A stretch of 64,000 nt of DNA from Rhynchopus euleeides (GCA_963210315.1 OY723273.1:248001-312000), one strand, 5' to 3'; numbered from the stretch's first letter, positions 40,860 to 52,563 are shown. Translations and numbers: made by a program. The notes: generated from the letters alone by a model not told the origin.

Positions 40860-42866
40860 TTAGTACATCTCGTACACTCCGTGGGGTGTGTGTTCCGCAG
40901 CTAATTCGTGAGGCACGCCTGCCACGCACAGCTGCCCGCGCAGAGCACCCGACACAATACGCTCCTCAGCTGTGTATAGGAAGCGCTTGCCTGTGCGGCA
41001 GGCAAGCCGCCACATCGACAAGCTGCCTTCGACGGCATTCCCTGCGACAGTGACGAAGCGCTGGTCGGGGGACGCGAGCTCACCGCATTGCACCTCACCA
41101 CTGGCAAGGCCCAGCTTCAGGTCTGTGATCGAGTGCATCGCCCGGGTGGAAAACGCAAACGCGTTCTCGGCGTGTGCCGAAACGGGCCGCGCCGTATTCC
41201 ACCCCAGCCAGCAATTGCTGCCCAGAAGCGTCAGGATGGTTCCGCCGCTCTGCTCCAGCAAGGGCACAAGGGCCTCGAGAACAATCGAGTCTCTGCTCCC
41301 AAAGCTGGCGCTCCCCACTGTCGCAGTCATGTGCCGGGTGGCAAAAGCCCCCTTGAAGGAAAATGAGTCGGTGCGTGCTACTGTGAGTGCATCCTGATCG
41401 GTGCACATCGGGACGATGGTGCGTCGCCGCAGGGAAGCTGCCAGGAGCATGGTGACATCAAGCTTCTTGGAGATGCCCTTCAGATCGCACTCCGTGTCTG
41501 AGGACACGACGTCACGGACGCCGTCGCTGACCTCCTTCCACAGGCTGTGCGGCAGTGCCACCGCCCCAGGCAGGCACACGCCCTCGAGGCGTGCAGCGAC
41601 GTTCACCGTGTGCCCGAGGTAGTCCACACGCCCCGTCAGCGCGTTCGTCTCCACCGTGACAGGGCCGTGGTTCACACCGATGCGCACCGTCAGCCCGCCC
41701 CACAGCCCTTCCACAGGGCGGCAGAGCGAGACCTCCATCAGCGCTGCAGGCCACTCTGCGTGGAGCAGGTCGCTGTGCACGGCCAGCCCGAAGCTGATAG
41801 CGGCCACTGCATCTTCGAATGCCACCATGAAGGCGTCCCCGATAGTCTTCACCTCGTACCCATCGTGCACCGCGATTGCCTTCCGCAGCACTGTGTTGTG
41901 AACCTGCATTGCGAGTTTCATCGCATCAGGTGCCGCCTCCCAGATCGCCGTCGATGTGCGGATGTCGGTAAACACAATCGCCGCCTCATTCGTAAGAGAC
42001 CCCGGGATGACCGACGCAGCAGCATCACTCCCCCTGCTGACCTCCGATCGGAACAGCGCCGCCGGCAGATACGGGCGGTACAGCCTCAGGTTCTGCTCCA
42101 GCCGCTGCAGCGCGTCGTGCAACCCCTCCGGAAGCTGCCCCTTGGCCTCCTGCAGCATCTCCGCCACCGTATCCACGTCATACTGCGACAGCAGGTCTGC
42201 AACGGCACCCACAGCCTGGATTGTGCGCGACATCGACGCCTGCTCTGCCTCCGCTTGGTGCTTGAACCCAGAGACAGCGACTGTCGCACCCAGCAGCACA
42301 GCGATGGACAGGAGGGCTACTGCCCACCCCTTGGCGGTTGGGCAGGGCGGCGTGCTGCATTCATACAAGTGGTGGTTGTGATGGAGACGCTCCTCGACCG
42401 CCAGGGTGCCTGGCATGTCGAACAGCCCGAACCGGTGGGTGGATTCGATCTCGGCGATACATATCCAGATGCACACAGCAGCAGTGAGGGCGGCTGTGAC
42501 GGCGGCACGCAGGTTAAGGATCAGAGACAAATCCAGCAACAGGATGAAGAATGGCCACGCCGAGTGGCCTGCTGTGCGCTGGGTCAGGTCCAGAATGATG
42601 AGGCCCACGCAAGTGGATACAAGGATCGCGGTGCGTCGACCGTTCGACAGAGATATGCCAACAGCCAGCATCCCAAGCACAGCCAGGCAGGAGGCGGCTA
42701 TCACAGCCAGCCCGACGACGAGCAGCGGGGACAGGTGTGGTGTCGTTGCCATCCCCGAGGCAACCGCAGCCACGCCTGAAGCAGAAGCAATTGCCATGAC
42801 GTTCCGCTGGTTCCATCCCGACTTTCCCTGCAGCGACAAGCATCTGCGCCATGTGCATCGTGCCAT
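40860..42866 (-). CDS. Membrane-anchored class III adenylate cyclase, 668 aa, copy 2
   Basis: Amino-acid sequence identical to copy 1, with all catalytic residues (D301, K340, D344, D415, N422, R426) and the degenerate C-terminal domain retained. Unlike copy 1, its upstream DNA is not split by the 3.9-kb insertion: the sequence 70 bp upstream of the ATG continues into a GAGAGAGGGAGAGAGA tract and the two-stem motifs at 43004-43123. If those are regulatory, this copy keeps the ancestral 5' context. Two identical genes suggest very recent duplication, gene conversion or allelic mis-assembly. Confidence 0.93.
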   Translation of the reverse strand: MARCTWRRCLSLQGKSGWNQRNVMAIASASGVAAVASGMATTPHLSPLLVVGLAVIAASCLAVLGMLAVGISLSNGRRTAILVSTCVGLIILDLTQRTAGHSAWPFFILLLDLSLILNLRAAVTAALTAAVCIWICIAEIESTHRFGLFDMPGTLAVEERLHHNHHLYECSTPPCPTAKGWAVALLSIAVLLGATVAVSGFKHQAEAEQASMSRTIQAVGAVADLLSQYDVDTVAEMLQEAKGQLPEGLHDALQRLEQNLRLYRPYLPAALFRSEVSRGSDAAASVIPGSLTNEAAIVFTDIRTSTAIWEAAPDAMKLAMQVHNTVLRKAIAVHDGYEVKTIGDAFMVAFEDAVAAISFGLAVHSDLLHAEWPAALMEVSLCRPVEGLWGGLTVRIGVNHGPVTVETNALTGRVDYLGHTVNVAARLEGVCLPGAVALPHSLWKEVSDGVRDVVSSDTECDLKGISKKLDVTMLLAASLRRRTIVPMCTDQDALTVARTDSFSFKGAFATRHMTATVGSASFGSRDSIVLEALVPLLEQSGGTILTLLGSNCWLGWNTARPVSAHAENAFAFSTRAMHSITDLKLGLASGEVQCGELASPDQRFVTVAGNAVEGSLSMWRLACRTGKRFLYTAEERIVSGALRGQLCVAGVPHELAAEHTPHGVYEMY

Positions 42867-42936
42867 TGCTCACACCAGGGTGTGTGCGAGCGGAGCAAGA
42901 GGGGTGGGGAGAGGGGGGGGGGGGTGGGGAACTGAA

Positions 42937-43257
42937 GTCGAAGAAACGGGGATCACAGAGAGAGGGAGAGAGAATGTGTGTATGTGTGTTGATCACTTTT
43001 TAGGTGGGTTAACCCTGCACGGGTCCTAGCCCACCCCCAACCCACCCTACGTGTATGTGTGTGTGAGGTTATAAAGTTTTAAGGCGGTGTCGCCCTGCAC
43101 GGGCAGTAGCACCTCCCCTTCAGTATCGCACTCCCGAAGGATTCCCCAACACGGCGTGACACCGGTTTCGACGCGTACTCTTCGTACCCCTCCCCCCGGC
43201 CGCGTCTCCCCCCAACCCACCCTACGTGTATGTGTGCACGACGCGCTGGCAGAAATC
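42937..43257 (+). repeat. Counterpart of 30022-30344 with both two-stem motifs
   Basis: GAGA/GTGT tract, the two-stem motif variants at about 43004-43043 and 43086-43123, and the truncated 797-bp unit (43070-43210). Direct continuation of the cyclase upstream region in this copy. Confidence 0.8.
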
Positions 43258-43500
43258 TCCTGAACCGGTTTGAAAACAGTAACCGGTTCCTTGGGAACCG
43301 GTTTGGGAACCGGTTGAAATCACAACGGCAAACCGGTTACTGACAAATCCGAACCGGTTGAGGACAGGTTCAGAACCGGCTGGGACCGGTTCTGAAACTG
43401 GCAAAAACCGGTTCGTGAACCGGTTTGCAGGAACCGGTTCAGAACCGGTTCACGAACCGGTTCCGGAACCGGTTCTGGAACCGGTTCTGAAACGGGTTCC
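43258..43500. repeat. GAACCGGTTC palindromic-word array
   Basis: Longer than its counterpart at 30345-30552 by several words (CACGAACCGGTTCCGG and neighbours), showing array-length change since duplication. Confidence 0.85.
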
Positions 43501-43562
43501 CCCAGTCCTGACCGGATTTCTATAGGGGGACCCTTTCGAATTTTTTTTTCGGGGGGGTAAAT

Positions 43563-44364
43563 CAAGTATGAAGCTAAATGTGGAGTCCAAGTCCCGATTC
43601 AGGATTGCACTTTTTTTCTCTTCGGGTTTTTATAGGGAGGGAATTTTTTTTCTCCTTGGGTTTTTTAGGTGGGATTTTTTCCCAACAGGTTTTCTGGGTG
43701 AAGTTTTTCGGGGGCAGGTGGTATTCTAGTGGGGGATGAGGATGAATCCTCCGGACACCCGCCCCTTTTTCGGTTGTTCCAGCCAAAACCCGGCGTTGTT
43801 CCCCAGTCAAGAGCCAGGCGTTCACTACCGTGGCCTCCGGCGGCTGGGGGGCTCCGCCCCCCAGACCCCCCTGTACCACTAGGCTGGAGCGTGTGCCTGT
43901 CTTGTAGCCAAGTCCTTTGGGTTCACATCAGCGAATGGGACCCAGACCACTCTCAGTAGCCTCAGGAGGACGCAGCCAACAATCCCTGCAGGGAACAGAT
44001 ACTCACTACCGTGGCCTCCGGCGGCTGGGGGGCTCCGCCCCCCAGACCCCCCCGTATGTCGAGCAACCAAATCCTTGAGATTGTGCCACTGGGCATAGGA
44101 AGGGGTCGTTACAATAATGCCCCGAAAACCCATTTTTGGCACCCCTTGCCTGGCATGTTGCTGTTGTGTTGCCACTATCTCTCATCACACAGGGCGTCCA
44201 ATACCCACACACCACACTCACACTGGTTGTGTGGTGGGGATGGGGGGATTTTCTTGCCCGCGAGGGGGATTGTGCGCCATTTCCCCCCCGAAAAACCCTT
44301 GGAGAAAAAGTGGAATCCCGACCCCTTTTTGGGCCCAAAAAGGCCAAAGTCCCAGGCATACTTG
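43563..44364 (+). mobile_element. 802-bp insertion with 8-bp target duplication
   Basis: The ends CAAGTATG and CATACTTG are inverted. The flanks GGGTAAAT at 43555-43562 and 44365-44372 are a perfect 8-bp duplication. Copy 1 has the empty site (GGGGTAAATTGAACG at about 30602-30616), so insertion followed the duplication. The 8-bp duplication points to a hAT-type transposase. It carries two CCGTGG repeats (43815-43878, 43990-44053) and has no coding capacity that I recognise. Confidence 0.9.
43815..44053 (+). repeat. Pair of CCGTGG dispersed repeats
   Basis: Cores at about 43826-43873 and 44005-44050, inside the 802-bp insertion, with the CAGGAGGACGCAGCCAAC spacer. Confidence 0.9.
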
Positions 44365-44840
44365 GGGTAAATTGAACGTTTTTGGCCATTTGAAGCCACT
44401 GCGACCATTCCCGGGCCTCGGAAATCAGATTCTTGCCCCTCAAATGCGGTACCGGTCCGGACGAAAATCCGGACCGGAACCGCAGGTACCGCATGCAGAA
44501 ACTGGCAGAAACCGGTTCGCGAACCGGTAGAACCGGTTTGCCCAGAACCGGTTCCCGAACCGGTTCGGGAACCGGTTCTAGAACCGGTTTGTGAACCGGT
44601 TCCAGAACCGGTTCACGAACCGGTTCGTGAACCGGTTCTGGAACCGGTTCACGCAGTCCTGACTGTATTTCTATAGGGGGACCCTTTCGAATTTTTTTTC
44701 CGGGGGGTAAATTGAACGTTTTTGGCCATTTGAAGCCACTGCGACCATTCCCGGGCCTCGGAAATCAGATTCTTGCCCCTCAAATGCGGTACCGGTCCGG
44801 ACGAAAATCCGGACCGGAACCGCAGGTACCGCATGCAGCC
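44365..44840. repeat. Tandem cap-array-cap unit
   Basis: The cap GGTAAATTGAACGTTTTTGG occurs at 44367 and again at 44706, separated by a second GAACCGGTTC array (44495-44655). Each cap ends in a hairpin made of TGCGGTACC/GGTACCGCA and CCGGTCCGG/CCGGACCGG. Copy 1 has a single cap, so the array-plus-cap was tandemly duplicated here. Confidence 0.8.
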
Positions 44841-44969
44841 GCCCCAGCGCCGCCCTCCCCACCCCCCCTCCCCAGCCTGTCCCAGAAGAGGTCGCTTTTC
44901 CCATTGGTGCCTGCCTATGTATTGCCTCTGTTGTGCCTGCGCCTGTGCCTCCCTGCCCTGTATTTTTTT

Positions 44970-46620
44970 ACCCTCACGGGTATCACGATACAGGGCAGTC
45001 CACCCCCTCCCCCCAAAAATCGTTCGCATCATCTTGGCGCCCATTCCTTCCACTTTCTGGATGTGTTTGGTATTTCCGAACGGAATTTTCCAGCGTCAAG
45101 ACTGATACCTCGCCGTTTTAGAGTCAGTCACTTCTACCGCCGCTGCGATTTGCGATACGGTAGTTGTGCAGAAATGCTAACATTTAATTTGCTCTGTGGA
45201 ACCTGGACTGCACCTTCTGGGCTGTGAGTCTGTAGATAGTTGGACAGTTGCGGAACCCATCCTTTGTGTGCCTCCGACTTGAGGAGCTGTCGACTTCAGA
45301 ACCAAGGTTCAGAACGAAGATGACGACCTGCTGTGAGCTGCAAACCTTCTTGACACACCTACCGTACCTGCATTACACTCGTGGTAATTCCATACCCCTG
45401 GAAACAGGAGACCACCGTCTGTTCACAGATGGTCTTGAGCGTGGTAGCCATCTTTGCTATGGAGTCACGATTAAGTCTTTGTGGTCACGTGGGCCCATGA
45501 GCAGCGGATACACTTGGAGTGGAGGGAGGGGGTGCGGTTCTGGAAAAGCGGGTCTGAATCTGGTCAAGGACGACTGAGGGCTTCAGTTCGAGTTTAATGT
45601 GGGTCCAAGGGTACACAGGAGATCACTGCTTGCATATTCAACCTGCTTGTCATCCTCTGGTTACTGTTCAACGGCTCGAACTCCTCGACTTTCCTTGGCT
45701 GACTGAAATGAAACAATACGTATGCTGCTATTGTGTTGTTCCCCTGACAGAGGAACACAAGGGAAGGGTACTGCAGCTGTCCACGAAGTGGCTCGACGTA
45801 GCCACCTCACGCTGCCTAGAGGGTCGGTTCAGGTTGAAGCAGAGCAATTAAGTGTTAGGGGGATGCCTTTGGTCAAGGCCTTTTCTAAAAAAAATTGACC
45901 CACGGCGCCTGTGTTGTAGCTCGGTCTACGCCAGGTTCCACACCCCGTCATCGCAAAACGTACACATACACAGAGGCAGGCCTCTGTGGTACGGGAGCAT
46001 GATGGGAGGAAATTTTGCCTTTTGGTCAAAAAGGCGCCTTTTTAGAATAAATTGACCCGCAGGGTGGCTGAGTCTTATCAGACAGGCCGACCTATGTTGA
46101 TCAATGGAACCACACAACCTGTTCAACCTGCAAACCACCCGGGGTGGCGGCTGAGTCCTCACCCCTGCCGTAGCATGAGATAAGCCGACGTCGACCTCCG
46201 CTCCGGTCTCTCAACAACGGTCGTCACCAGTTGAACCGCGTCTGGGAAAGCCTGATCTTTGGATCTGGCCTCCCTGTTGTCACTGTGATTCGAAGAACTG
46301 TGGGGTTCAGAACCAAGGATGAGGAACTGCTGTGAGCTGCACACTCTCTTGACACACCTGCACGTATCTGCGTTACACTCGTGGGAAACCCGAACCCTGT
46401 ATTTATACAGGAGACTTCCATCTGGGACAGTTTCTGTTCCAGATGAGCTTTGACAGTGGTAGCCATCTTTGCTATGGAGCCATCGTCATTGCTATCGTCG
46501 TCACTCGGACCCATGAGCAGCGGATACAATTGGTGTGGAAGGAGAGGGTGCGGTTCTGGATCAGCAGATCTGAATCTGACACTGGGACTGAAACCCATAG
46601 GTCTGAGATGACTCAGTGCG
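44970..46620. repeat. Unassigned region with a diverged tandem duplication
   Basis: 45290-45560 and 46300-46590 are diverged direct repeats sharing TTCAGAACCAAGG, CTGCTGTGAGCTGCA, GTGGTAGCCATCTTTGCTATGGAG (in part) and CCCATGAGCAGCGGATACA. Another diverged pair, TTGGTCAA...AAATTGACCC, is at 45866-45901 and 46023-46056. Plus frame 45597-45851 and minus frame 46224-46598 are unrecognised. Confidence 0.6.
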
Positions 46621-46624
46621 GGTC

Positions 46625-46850
46625 AGGTCCGTATACCGGTCCACCGACCGGTACACGGCCAACCGGTCGGGACCCACTTTGCCCGGTTCGCAAATGTCGG
46701 TTCTGGAACCGGTTCGGGCGGAACCGGTTCACCGGCGGAACCGGTTTACCGGTGAACCGGTTCGTCCGAACCGGTTCTGGAACCGGTTCCACCGAACCGG
46801 TTCGCCGGTGAACCGGTTCCGCCGAACCGGTTCCAGAACCGGTTCAGCCC
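46625..46850. repeat. GAACCGGTTC palindromic-word array
   Basis: About sixteen ACCGGT words, denser than in the block D arrays and including CACCGGCGGAACCGG variants. The proteins it would encode are spurious repeats. Confidence 0.85.
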
Positions 46851-46879
46851 GTGCCAGCGCGTCGTGTGTGTGTGAGTGT

Positions 46880-48050
46880 TTGCCCCCCCCCCCCCCCCTA
46901 GGGGGGGCTAATTCAACCAAAAAAACGTTAAGATACCCCACTTTTTCAGGGAGCACCCCTAAGTGTGAAATCAAGGTTAGAAACCGACCCAGACCTGCCT
47001 GGAAACGTGTTTCTGGGGGGTTTCGGTGACCTCTGTGGTCCAGAGAGGCCCAGAAACGTGATTTTTCCTGGGTTTTTTCAGGTGGCTCAGATGTGGTACC
47101 GCTTCGGCCCCTATATGACCCTCGAGCAACCGCCGCCGGGAAATCTTTTCTGCGGGCACTGGGGGCTTGAAGACATGTGTTCCCAGTGCATCAATGTCGT
47201 CGCACTTGAGCTACTTCGGGCCAGGCTTGATCGTCTTCGCCCCGTTCACCTTTTCTTTGAGATCAAGAATACGTACGGAAAGAGTACCTGCCCTGAAGCT
47301 CCGCCTTCTTTCGTACAGCGTATGCCTCATCATACGCCTCCGCGTGCGAAAGGAGGGTTGCCCGCTGCCGCGTCTAATGGATCTCGTTGTCGGTAGAGAG
47401 GAGATCCATCCCGAGCTGCAGTTGTGTGCGGAGATTCTGCCTGAATACCGTGAGCTGCCCAATGCGATAGGGGTTGGCGGCAATCTGTCGCGATGATCAC
47501 CAGGATGTGACCCCATGACAGCACTCCACCCTATCGGTGGTCAGGGGCACAGTATCCAGGGCAGCTGAGGCCTCAGGGTCGTGAAAGAAGATGTCATCGC
47601 TCCTGCATCTCACTGAACCTTGCAAGGATGGCCTTCCCACCCTTTCGCGCCAGGCTGCCACCACTTCCTTCTCCGCGTGCTCTAATGCGGGGTGGCACAC
47701 CGTGAACTTGTGTGCAGAGCACTGTTGCCCCTGCCCCCGTGGTGCTGCTTGTCGCCCCCGGGTGCTCCGATGGCGATGTTTGATCGCTCCACGGCCTCAA
47801 TCGGGTCTTGATCGATGAAGGATTCGGTTGAAGTCGGTTTGCATGCTGCAAACTGGCTCGGCACTGGTACCACATCTGAGCCACAAAATTAGAGTCGCAA
47901 AAAACATGCTTTCTGAGCCGAATTCGGGCCTATTCCGGTCAGATACCGAGTTTCCGGGGTGATATGGGGTGTTTCCGACCTTTTGGTGCCCATGGGGGCC
48001 TCTCTGGGGTGATGTTGAAAATTGGGGCATCTTTCACGGTGGGCTAATGA
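46880..48050. mobile_element. Possible degraded foldback element
   Basis: GTGGCTCAGATGTGGTACC (47082-47100) is inverted as GGTACCACATCTGAGCCAC (47864-47882), with weaker inverted similarity outward (GGCTAATTCA near 46905 against GGGCTAATGA near 48043). The interior 47100-47860 has no recognised gene. Confidence 0.5.
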
Positions 48051-48061
48051 AAAAAATAGTA

Positions 48062-48428
48062 CCTGGGACCCCCCGTGTTTAAGTCCCCCCCCTGGAGGCG
48101 ATTTTCGGCCGGGGGGGACTTAAACACGGGGGGGGCGGACCTAAACACAGGGGGGGCTTAAACACGGGGGTGGCACAGTGGAGACCAAGAAGACCTCTTC
48201 CTCTGCTGTCGTAGGGGGGTATTCCGGTCCGGATGGACTTTTGGCACCCCACTTTTCGACTCTGACAGCACCTGGAGGGCCTAGGGGCCACCTGATGACC
48301 CTCCAGACCAGCCCACCCCCGTGTTTAGGTCCCCCTGTGTTTAAGTCCCCCCCCCTGCCAGACCCCCAGGGGGGGACTTAAACACGGGGGTAAGGGGGGG
48401 GGGGGACTTATACACGGGGGGTCCCAGG
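48062..48428 (-). mobile_element. 367-bp MITE with TA target duplication, copy 2
   Basis: Inverted relative to 6236-6605. TA flanks at 48060-48061 and 48429-48430. It abuts the GTCGACATGTCGAC array on the right. Confidence 0.9.
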
Positions 48429-48433
48429 TACTA

Positions 48434-48596
48434 TAAATAGTGACATGTCGACTATAATAGTCACTATATAGTTGACATGTCGACTATTATAGTCACAAAA
48501 TAGTCGACATGTCGACTATAATAGTCACTATATAGTCGACATGTCGACTATTATAGTCACAAAATAGTCGACATGTGACTATAATAGTCACTATGG
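48434..48596. repeat. TAGTCGACATGTCGACTA palindromic-word array
   Basis: Four to five tandem copies of the word with ATAATAGTCACTATATAG linkers. A longer relative is at 53430-53850, and the 50017-53427 element lies immediately before that one, consistent with an element of about 5.4 kb ending in these arrays. Confidence 0.8.
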
Positions 48597-49239
48597 AGGA
48601 TCCTTGAAATCGGTAGTGGACAGTAGCGGACAGTAGCGGACAGGGCGGACATTTCCTTGTGGAAAAAGTGCCCGAAAAAAAAAATCGAAAAGGTCCCCCT
48701 TACAGAATTAGCCTTTTTTCAAAAAATCGGAAAATTTCGGACCGCAATTTGTACCCAAGAAAGTGCCGAATTTTCGGACTTGGTCCGATTTGAACGATTT
48801 CCGTGCCTCTTGCAACCCCCATGAGGGGGGGCTGCTGTTTCGGGTTCTTCCGGTGGCACATGCTGGGGTGTCAGGACAGGGAATCCTGCTCGCTGTACCC
48901 GGTGATCCCTGACGCAGCCAGGAAGTGGAGAGCCTTGGAACCCTGGTTGAGGCCTGCAACACCCGGCCTTCCTGCCACTTGTGGCATTGTGGAGTGGAGG
49001 TGGTTATGGAGAAGGTTCTCTCTCCGTCCGGTCAAGCACAACCGTCCTCTCCAGCCAGGGGTCATCTACTTTCCAAACAAGGGCCAGGAACATGCTCAAA
49101 CAAACTAATTGATCAGAAAATCTGGCTTGCCGTGGAATCATTGAGCAAAATTTGGGGAGTGATTGGTGTCCCATTGCTGCATATGACATGTCCATTTTTG
49201 ACGATTTTTGGGCAGAATTTGGTGCGTGGGACCTTTCGA
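48597..49239. other. Unassigned stretch
   Basis: Starts with four GTAGCGGACA repeats (48612-48645). No gene is recognised. Confidence 0.45.
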
Positions 49240-49615
49240 TTTTCATGAATTTTTCGGAATTTCGTGGGGACCGGTACCCCATTTGAGGGCCAAAAATCTC
49301 ATTTCCGAGGCCTGGGAATGGTCGCAGTGGCCTCAGATGTCCAAAAACGTTCAATTGACCTCTCCTCGAAAAAAAATTCGAAAGGTCCCCCCTACTGGCA
49401 CCCCGGATTAGGACATGTCTCTGGGGGTGTCCGGGGGCATTTTTGGCCCATTTTTGGCTGGGGAAAATGGGCCATTTTTCACGGTTTTTTCGGTTTTTTG
49501 TCCGGACCGGCACCGCATTTGAGGGGCCAAAATCTGATTTCCGAGGCCCGGGAATGGTCGCAGTGGCTTCATTTGGCCAAAAACGTTCAATTTACCCTTC
49601 TCCAAAAAAAAAAAT
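49240..49615 (-). repeat. Two inverted copies of the GGTAAATTGAACG cap sequence
   Basis: Minus-strand versions at about 49262-49362 and 49500-49600, sharing GAGGCC(C/T)GGGAATGGTCGC with the caps near 30650 and 44410. They are not accompanied by a GAACCGGTTC array. Confidence 0.75.
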
Positions 49616-49669
49616 CGCAAACCCAATTTTCAAACTATTTTCTGGACCAAAAATCAAACTATTGAGGTC

Positions 49670-49945
49670 CTGGCCGGACATGTCCGGGGGGGGGTCAAAA
49701 TTGGATTTCCCGAATTTCCGGGTCCGGACATGTCCGCCCGGACATCCGGACACCAGAAAATGTCCGCCCGGACATGTCCGCCCTGTCCGGGGCGGACATT
49801 TCTGGATGTCCGGATGTCCGGGCGGACATGTCCGGGCGGGAAATTCGGGAAATGTCCGGGGGGGGGGGGGGGGGGTCAAAATTGGACCCGGACATCCGGA
49901 CACCCGGATTTCCGGGTCCGGGCATGTCCGCCCTGTCCGCCCTGA
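49670..49945. repeat. GGACATGTCC palindromic-word array
   Basis: About a dozen GGACATGTCCG words with CGGACATCCGGACA variants, interrupted by a G tract at 49858-49876. Confidence 0.85.
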
Positions 49946-51041
49946 AATCGCCTAAGGGGCCGGGGGAAATCCAGGAAATTCGGGAAATCCAGGAATATGA
50001 AGAATCCTCCTATATACCGTATACGTAAATATTATGGAACGTAAATATTATGGAACGGGCCCATTTTTGGCCGGTCCGTTCCATAATATTTACGTTCCAA
50101 AATATTTACAGGTGGGGTGTTCAGGGGGTCGGGCAACTTTCGGTATCCTCCAAAATTCCTTGGACATATTTTTGCTAAAAAAAATTTCACAAAATTTCTC
50201 AAATTTTCGTCAGCTGATTGAGGGTGTGATATGAGGGTTCTATCCAACAAGGATATCAAGGCGGCACTTTCAAAGTCCTGCCAAGGACAGCGCCACGTGG
50301 GTGTGTGCTTCTGATATATGTTATGTCATCATGTGAACCCTCCCCAGCGTGTGCCAACATCCCTGACACGCTCACGAAAAGCATGACACGGAGAAAACAG
50401 GTGCCGAAACAACCTGCCGAGCACACGGGTAGTGCCACGTTGATCCACGCAGCGATCTCCCATGACAGGAAGCCTTGTCGCCACGGCAGAGTCGCCGCAG
50501 ACTGTGGGAGAGGTGTCGCCAGTCACCTTGAGGTTGCAGTGTGTCATCAGGCTAAGACCCGTGCCCTCTTCACCTCCCCTGTTAGGTTGCTCCCATATCG
50601 TTGCCTGCTTTGGGGCCTGAAGGACATAGGGGTCCAGCAGGCACTTGAGCATCGCAAGGCATGAGTGGCTGTTTCAAACTCCTGGTGCAAGCACCCGTCA
50701 TGGTCTGGGGAAGCCCTCCCAGGTAGTTTAACGTCTTGCCCAGGACAAATTTTCTCAAAATTTCACAAAATTTCACAAAAAATCGCAAAAAATCGCGGAA
50801 GGCCCGGCTGCGTCAGGCCACCGAGAGGGCCTTGTTGGCCTCAATGGTGGTTTGTGGACAGTTTGCTGAGTCCATATGCCGGACCACAGGTCCCAATGAC
50901 ACGGTTCCGAAGTGCTAGCCCTACCAAGCAGCCACAGTACGACAGGATGCGCAGGCACCCCCATGATATCCCGTAATGGCTTTTGGAACATGTGTTCCGA
51001 AGCCACGGCCATATAAGCACAAGGGCTTGGGTACTAGACAG

Positions 51042-51112
51042 GCACACGCTACATGGGGGGTCTGGGGGGCGGAGCCCCCCAGCCGCCGGAGGCCACGGTA
51101 GTGAACGTCTGG
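51042..51112 (-). repeat. CCGTGG dispersed repeat, single minus copy
   Basis: Core and hairpin at about 51055-51105, followed by GTGAACGTCTGGCTCTTGGC, as in the 22335 and 39135 copies (there inverted). Confidence 0.9.
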
Positions 51113-51174
51113 CTCTTGGCTGGAAAAAATCGGGTTTTGGCTGGGACCAAACGGGAAAGGGGGGGGGGGGGGTA

Positions 51175-52322
51175 GGGGGGGTCAAATGGGGGTGACAAAC
51201 ACGATTTTTCAAAAAACCGGCGCAGAGGCCCCAAAGCCCCCGTAAACCCTCCAAACCCCCCCAGATCGGTCCGGAAACCCATCGAACCCCACTTTTCCAC
51301 CATTCCGGGCACCTCAGGTGCCCGAATTGGGGTACCTAAATTTTGTGCCACCGTTTGGTACCGTACAGTGCCACTGTGTGGGAGGTTGGAAAAGAAAATG
51401 CCCCAACACACCACATCTGAGGGTTGCAATGCATGTTGCTTGCCAACCACGTCATCCGGTGGGTGTCAGGCGCTATGTAGGTGGCATTAGCCAGGTCTTC
51501 GATGTGTTCTGGCTTGTATATATACCTCCCTGCCTGCGGCACAGGCACTGCCTTTGTCCCCCACACCAGCCACAGAGAGCGTATTGTACTCGGTCCACGG
51601 TTGCTGATTCATTGTGATGCGTTGTATCCTCGAGTGAACGTCACACACTAGTGGCACCACCACCCGCCATCCGAGAGCTGTATTGACTTTGCGCGCTTCC
51701 GTTGTATTCACCTCGCCACGCATATTGCACCGTTCAGTACCAGTGCTCTTGGGCCAGGCAAAGTAGACCGCAGCAACTACCAATTCTGGCACAATGGGTA
51801 CCACGACAGCGCACTTCATGTGTTCCCGGAATGTACAGCTCGTGTTGCAACAGTCGTTGTCAACACATCCCGGTTGTGGAGCACTGCTGCACAGGAATCA
51901 CACGACCATCTGGACTGTTCCGTACCTACAGGCAGCCTCCCGGTGCATGGTGGCAGGGAGGTATATATACAAGCCAGAACACATCGAAGACCTGGCTAAT
52001 GCCACCTACATAGCGCCTGACACCCACCGGATGACGTGGTTGGCAAGCAACATGCATTGCAACCCTCAGATGTGGTGTGTTGGGGCATTTTCTTTTCCAA
52101 CCTCCCACACAGTGGCACTGTACGGTACCAAACGGTGGCACAAAATTTAGGTACCCCAATTCGGGCACCTGAGGTGCCCGGAATGGTGGAAAAGTGGGGT
52201 TCGATGGGTTTCCGGACCGATCTGGGGGGGTTTGGAGGGTTTACGGGGGCTTTGGGGCCTCTGCGCCGGTTTTTTGAAAAATCGTGTTTGTCCACGTAAA
52301 AGGGTGGCATTTGACCCCCCCT
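51175..52322. mobile_element. Foldback element with ~345-bp near-perfect arms
   Basis: 51195-51540 and 51950-52300 are inverted copies with almost no mismatches (landmarks CGATTTTTCAAAAAACCGGC and its inverse; TATATACCTCCCTGCC and its inverse). The 410-bp centre (51541-51949) is unique and has an unrecognised minus frame (51487-51819). High arm identity suggests recent mobilisation, gene conversion or conservation of the hairpin. Confidence 0.9.
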
Positions 52323-52488
52323 AGGGGGGGGGGGGTGTCCGGAGGACTCAAGCGAAGAGCCGGTGAAGCAAAAGAAGAACCTGCTGCGCTAGCCCCACCA
52401 AGCAGCCATAGGACAACAGGACATCCGGAGGACTCATCCTCATCCCCCCTAGGAAAAACCGGCCCACAAAAAAACCGGCCCACCAAAA

Positions 52489-52563
52489 AAAATTTCTCAA
52501 AATTTCTCAAAATTTCTCAAAATTTCTCAAAATTTCTCAAAATTTCTCAAAATTTCTCAAAAA
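52489..52563 (+). repeat. 10-bp tandem repeat AAATTTCTCA
   Basis: Eight perfect units. Isolated AAAATTTCTC/AAAATTTCAC words near 50190 and 50752-50775 suggest a related source. Confidence 0.95.

Larger units (their letters stand above)
36860..42936. repeat. Segmental duplication, block D copy 2
   Basis: Direct copy of 18047-26118, offset about 18.8 kb. It lacks the tandem array 19264-21349, has longer C and G tracts, and continues without interruption into the 42937-43560 sequence that in copy 1 follows the 3.9-kb insertion. Confidence 0.92.

Noticed and set aside
45248-46598. Protein-coding gene family from the diverged tandem repeats
   Set aside because: Frames are interrupted in one copy or the other and share no consistent reading phase, so the duplication looks non-coding.
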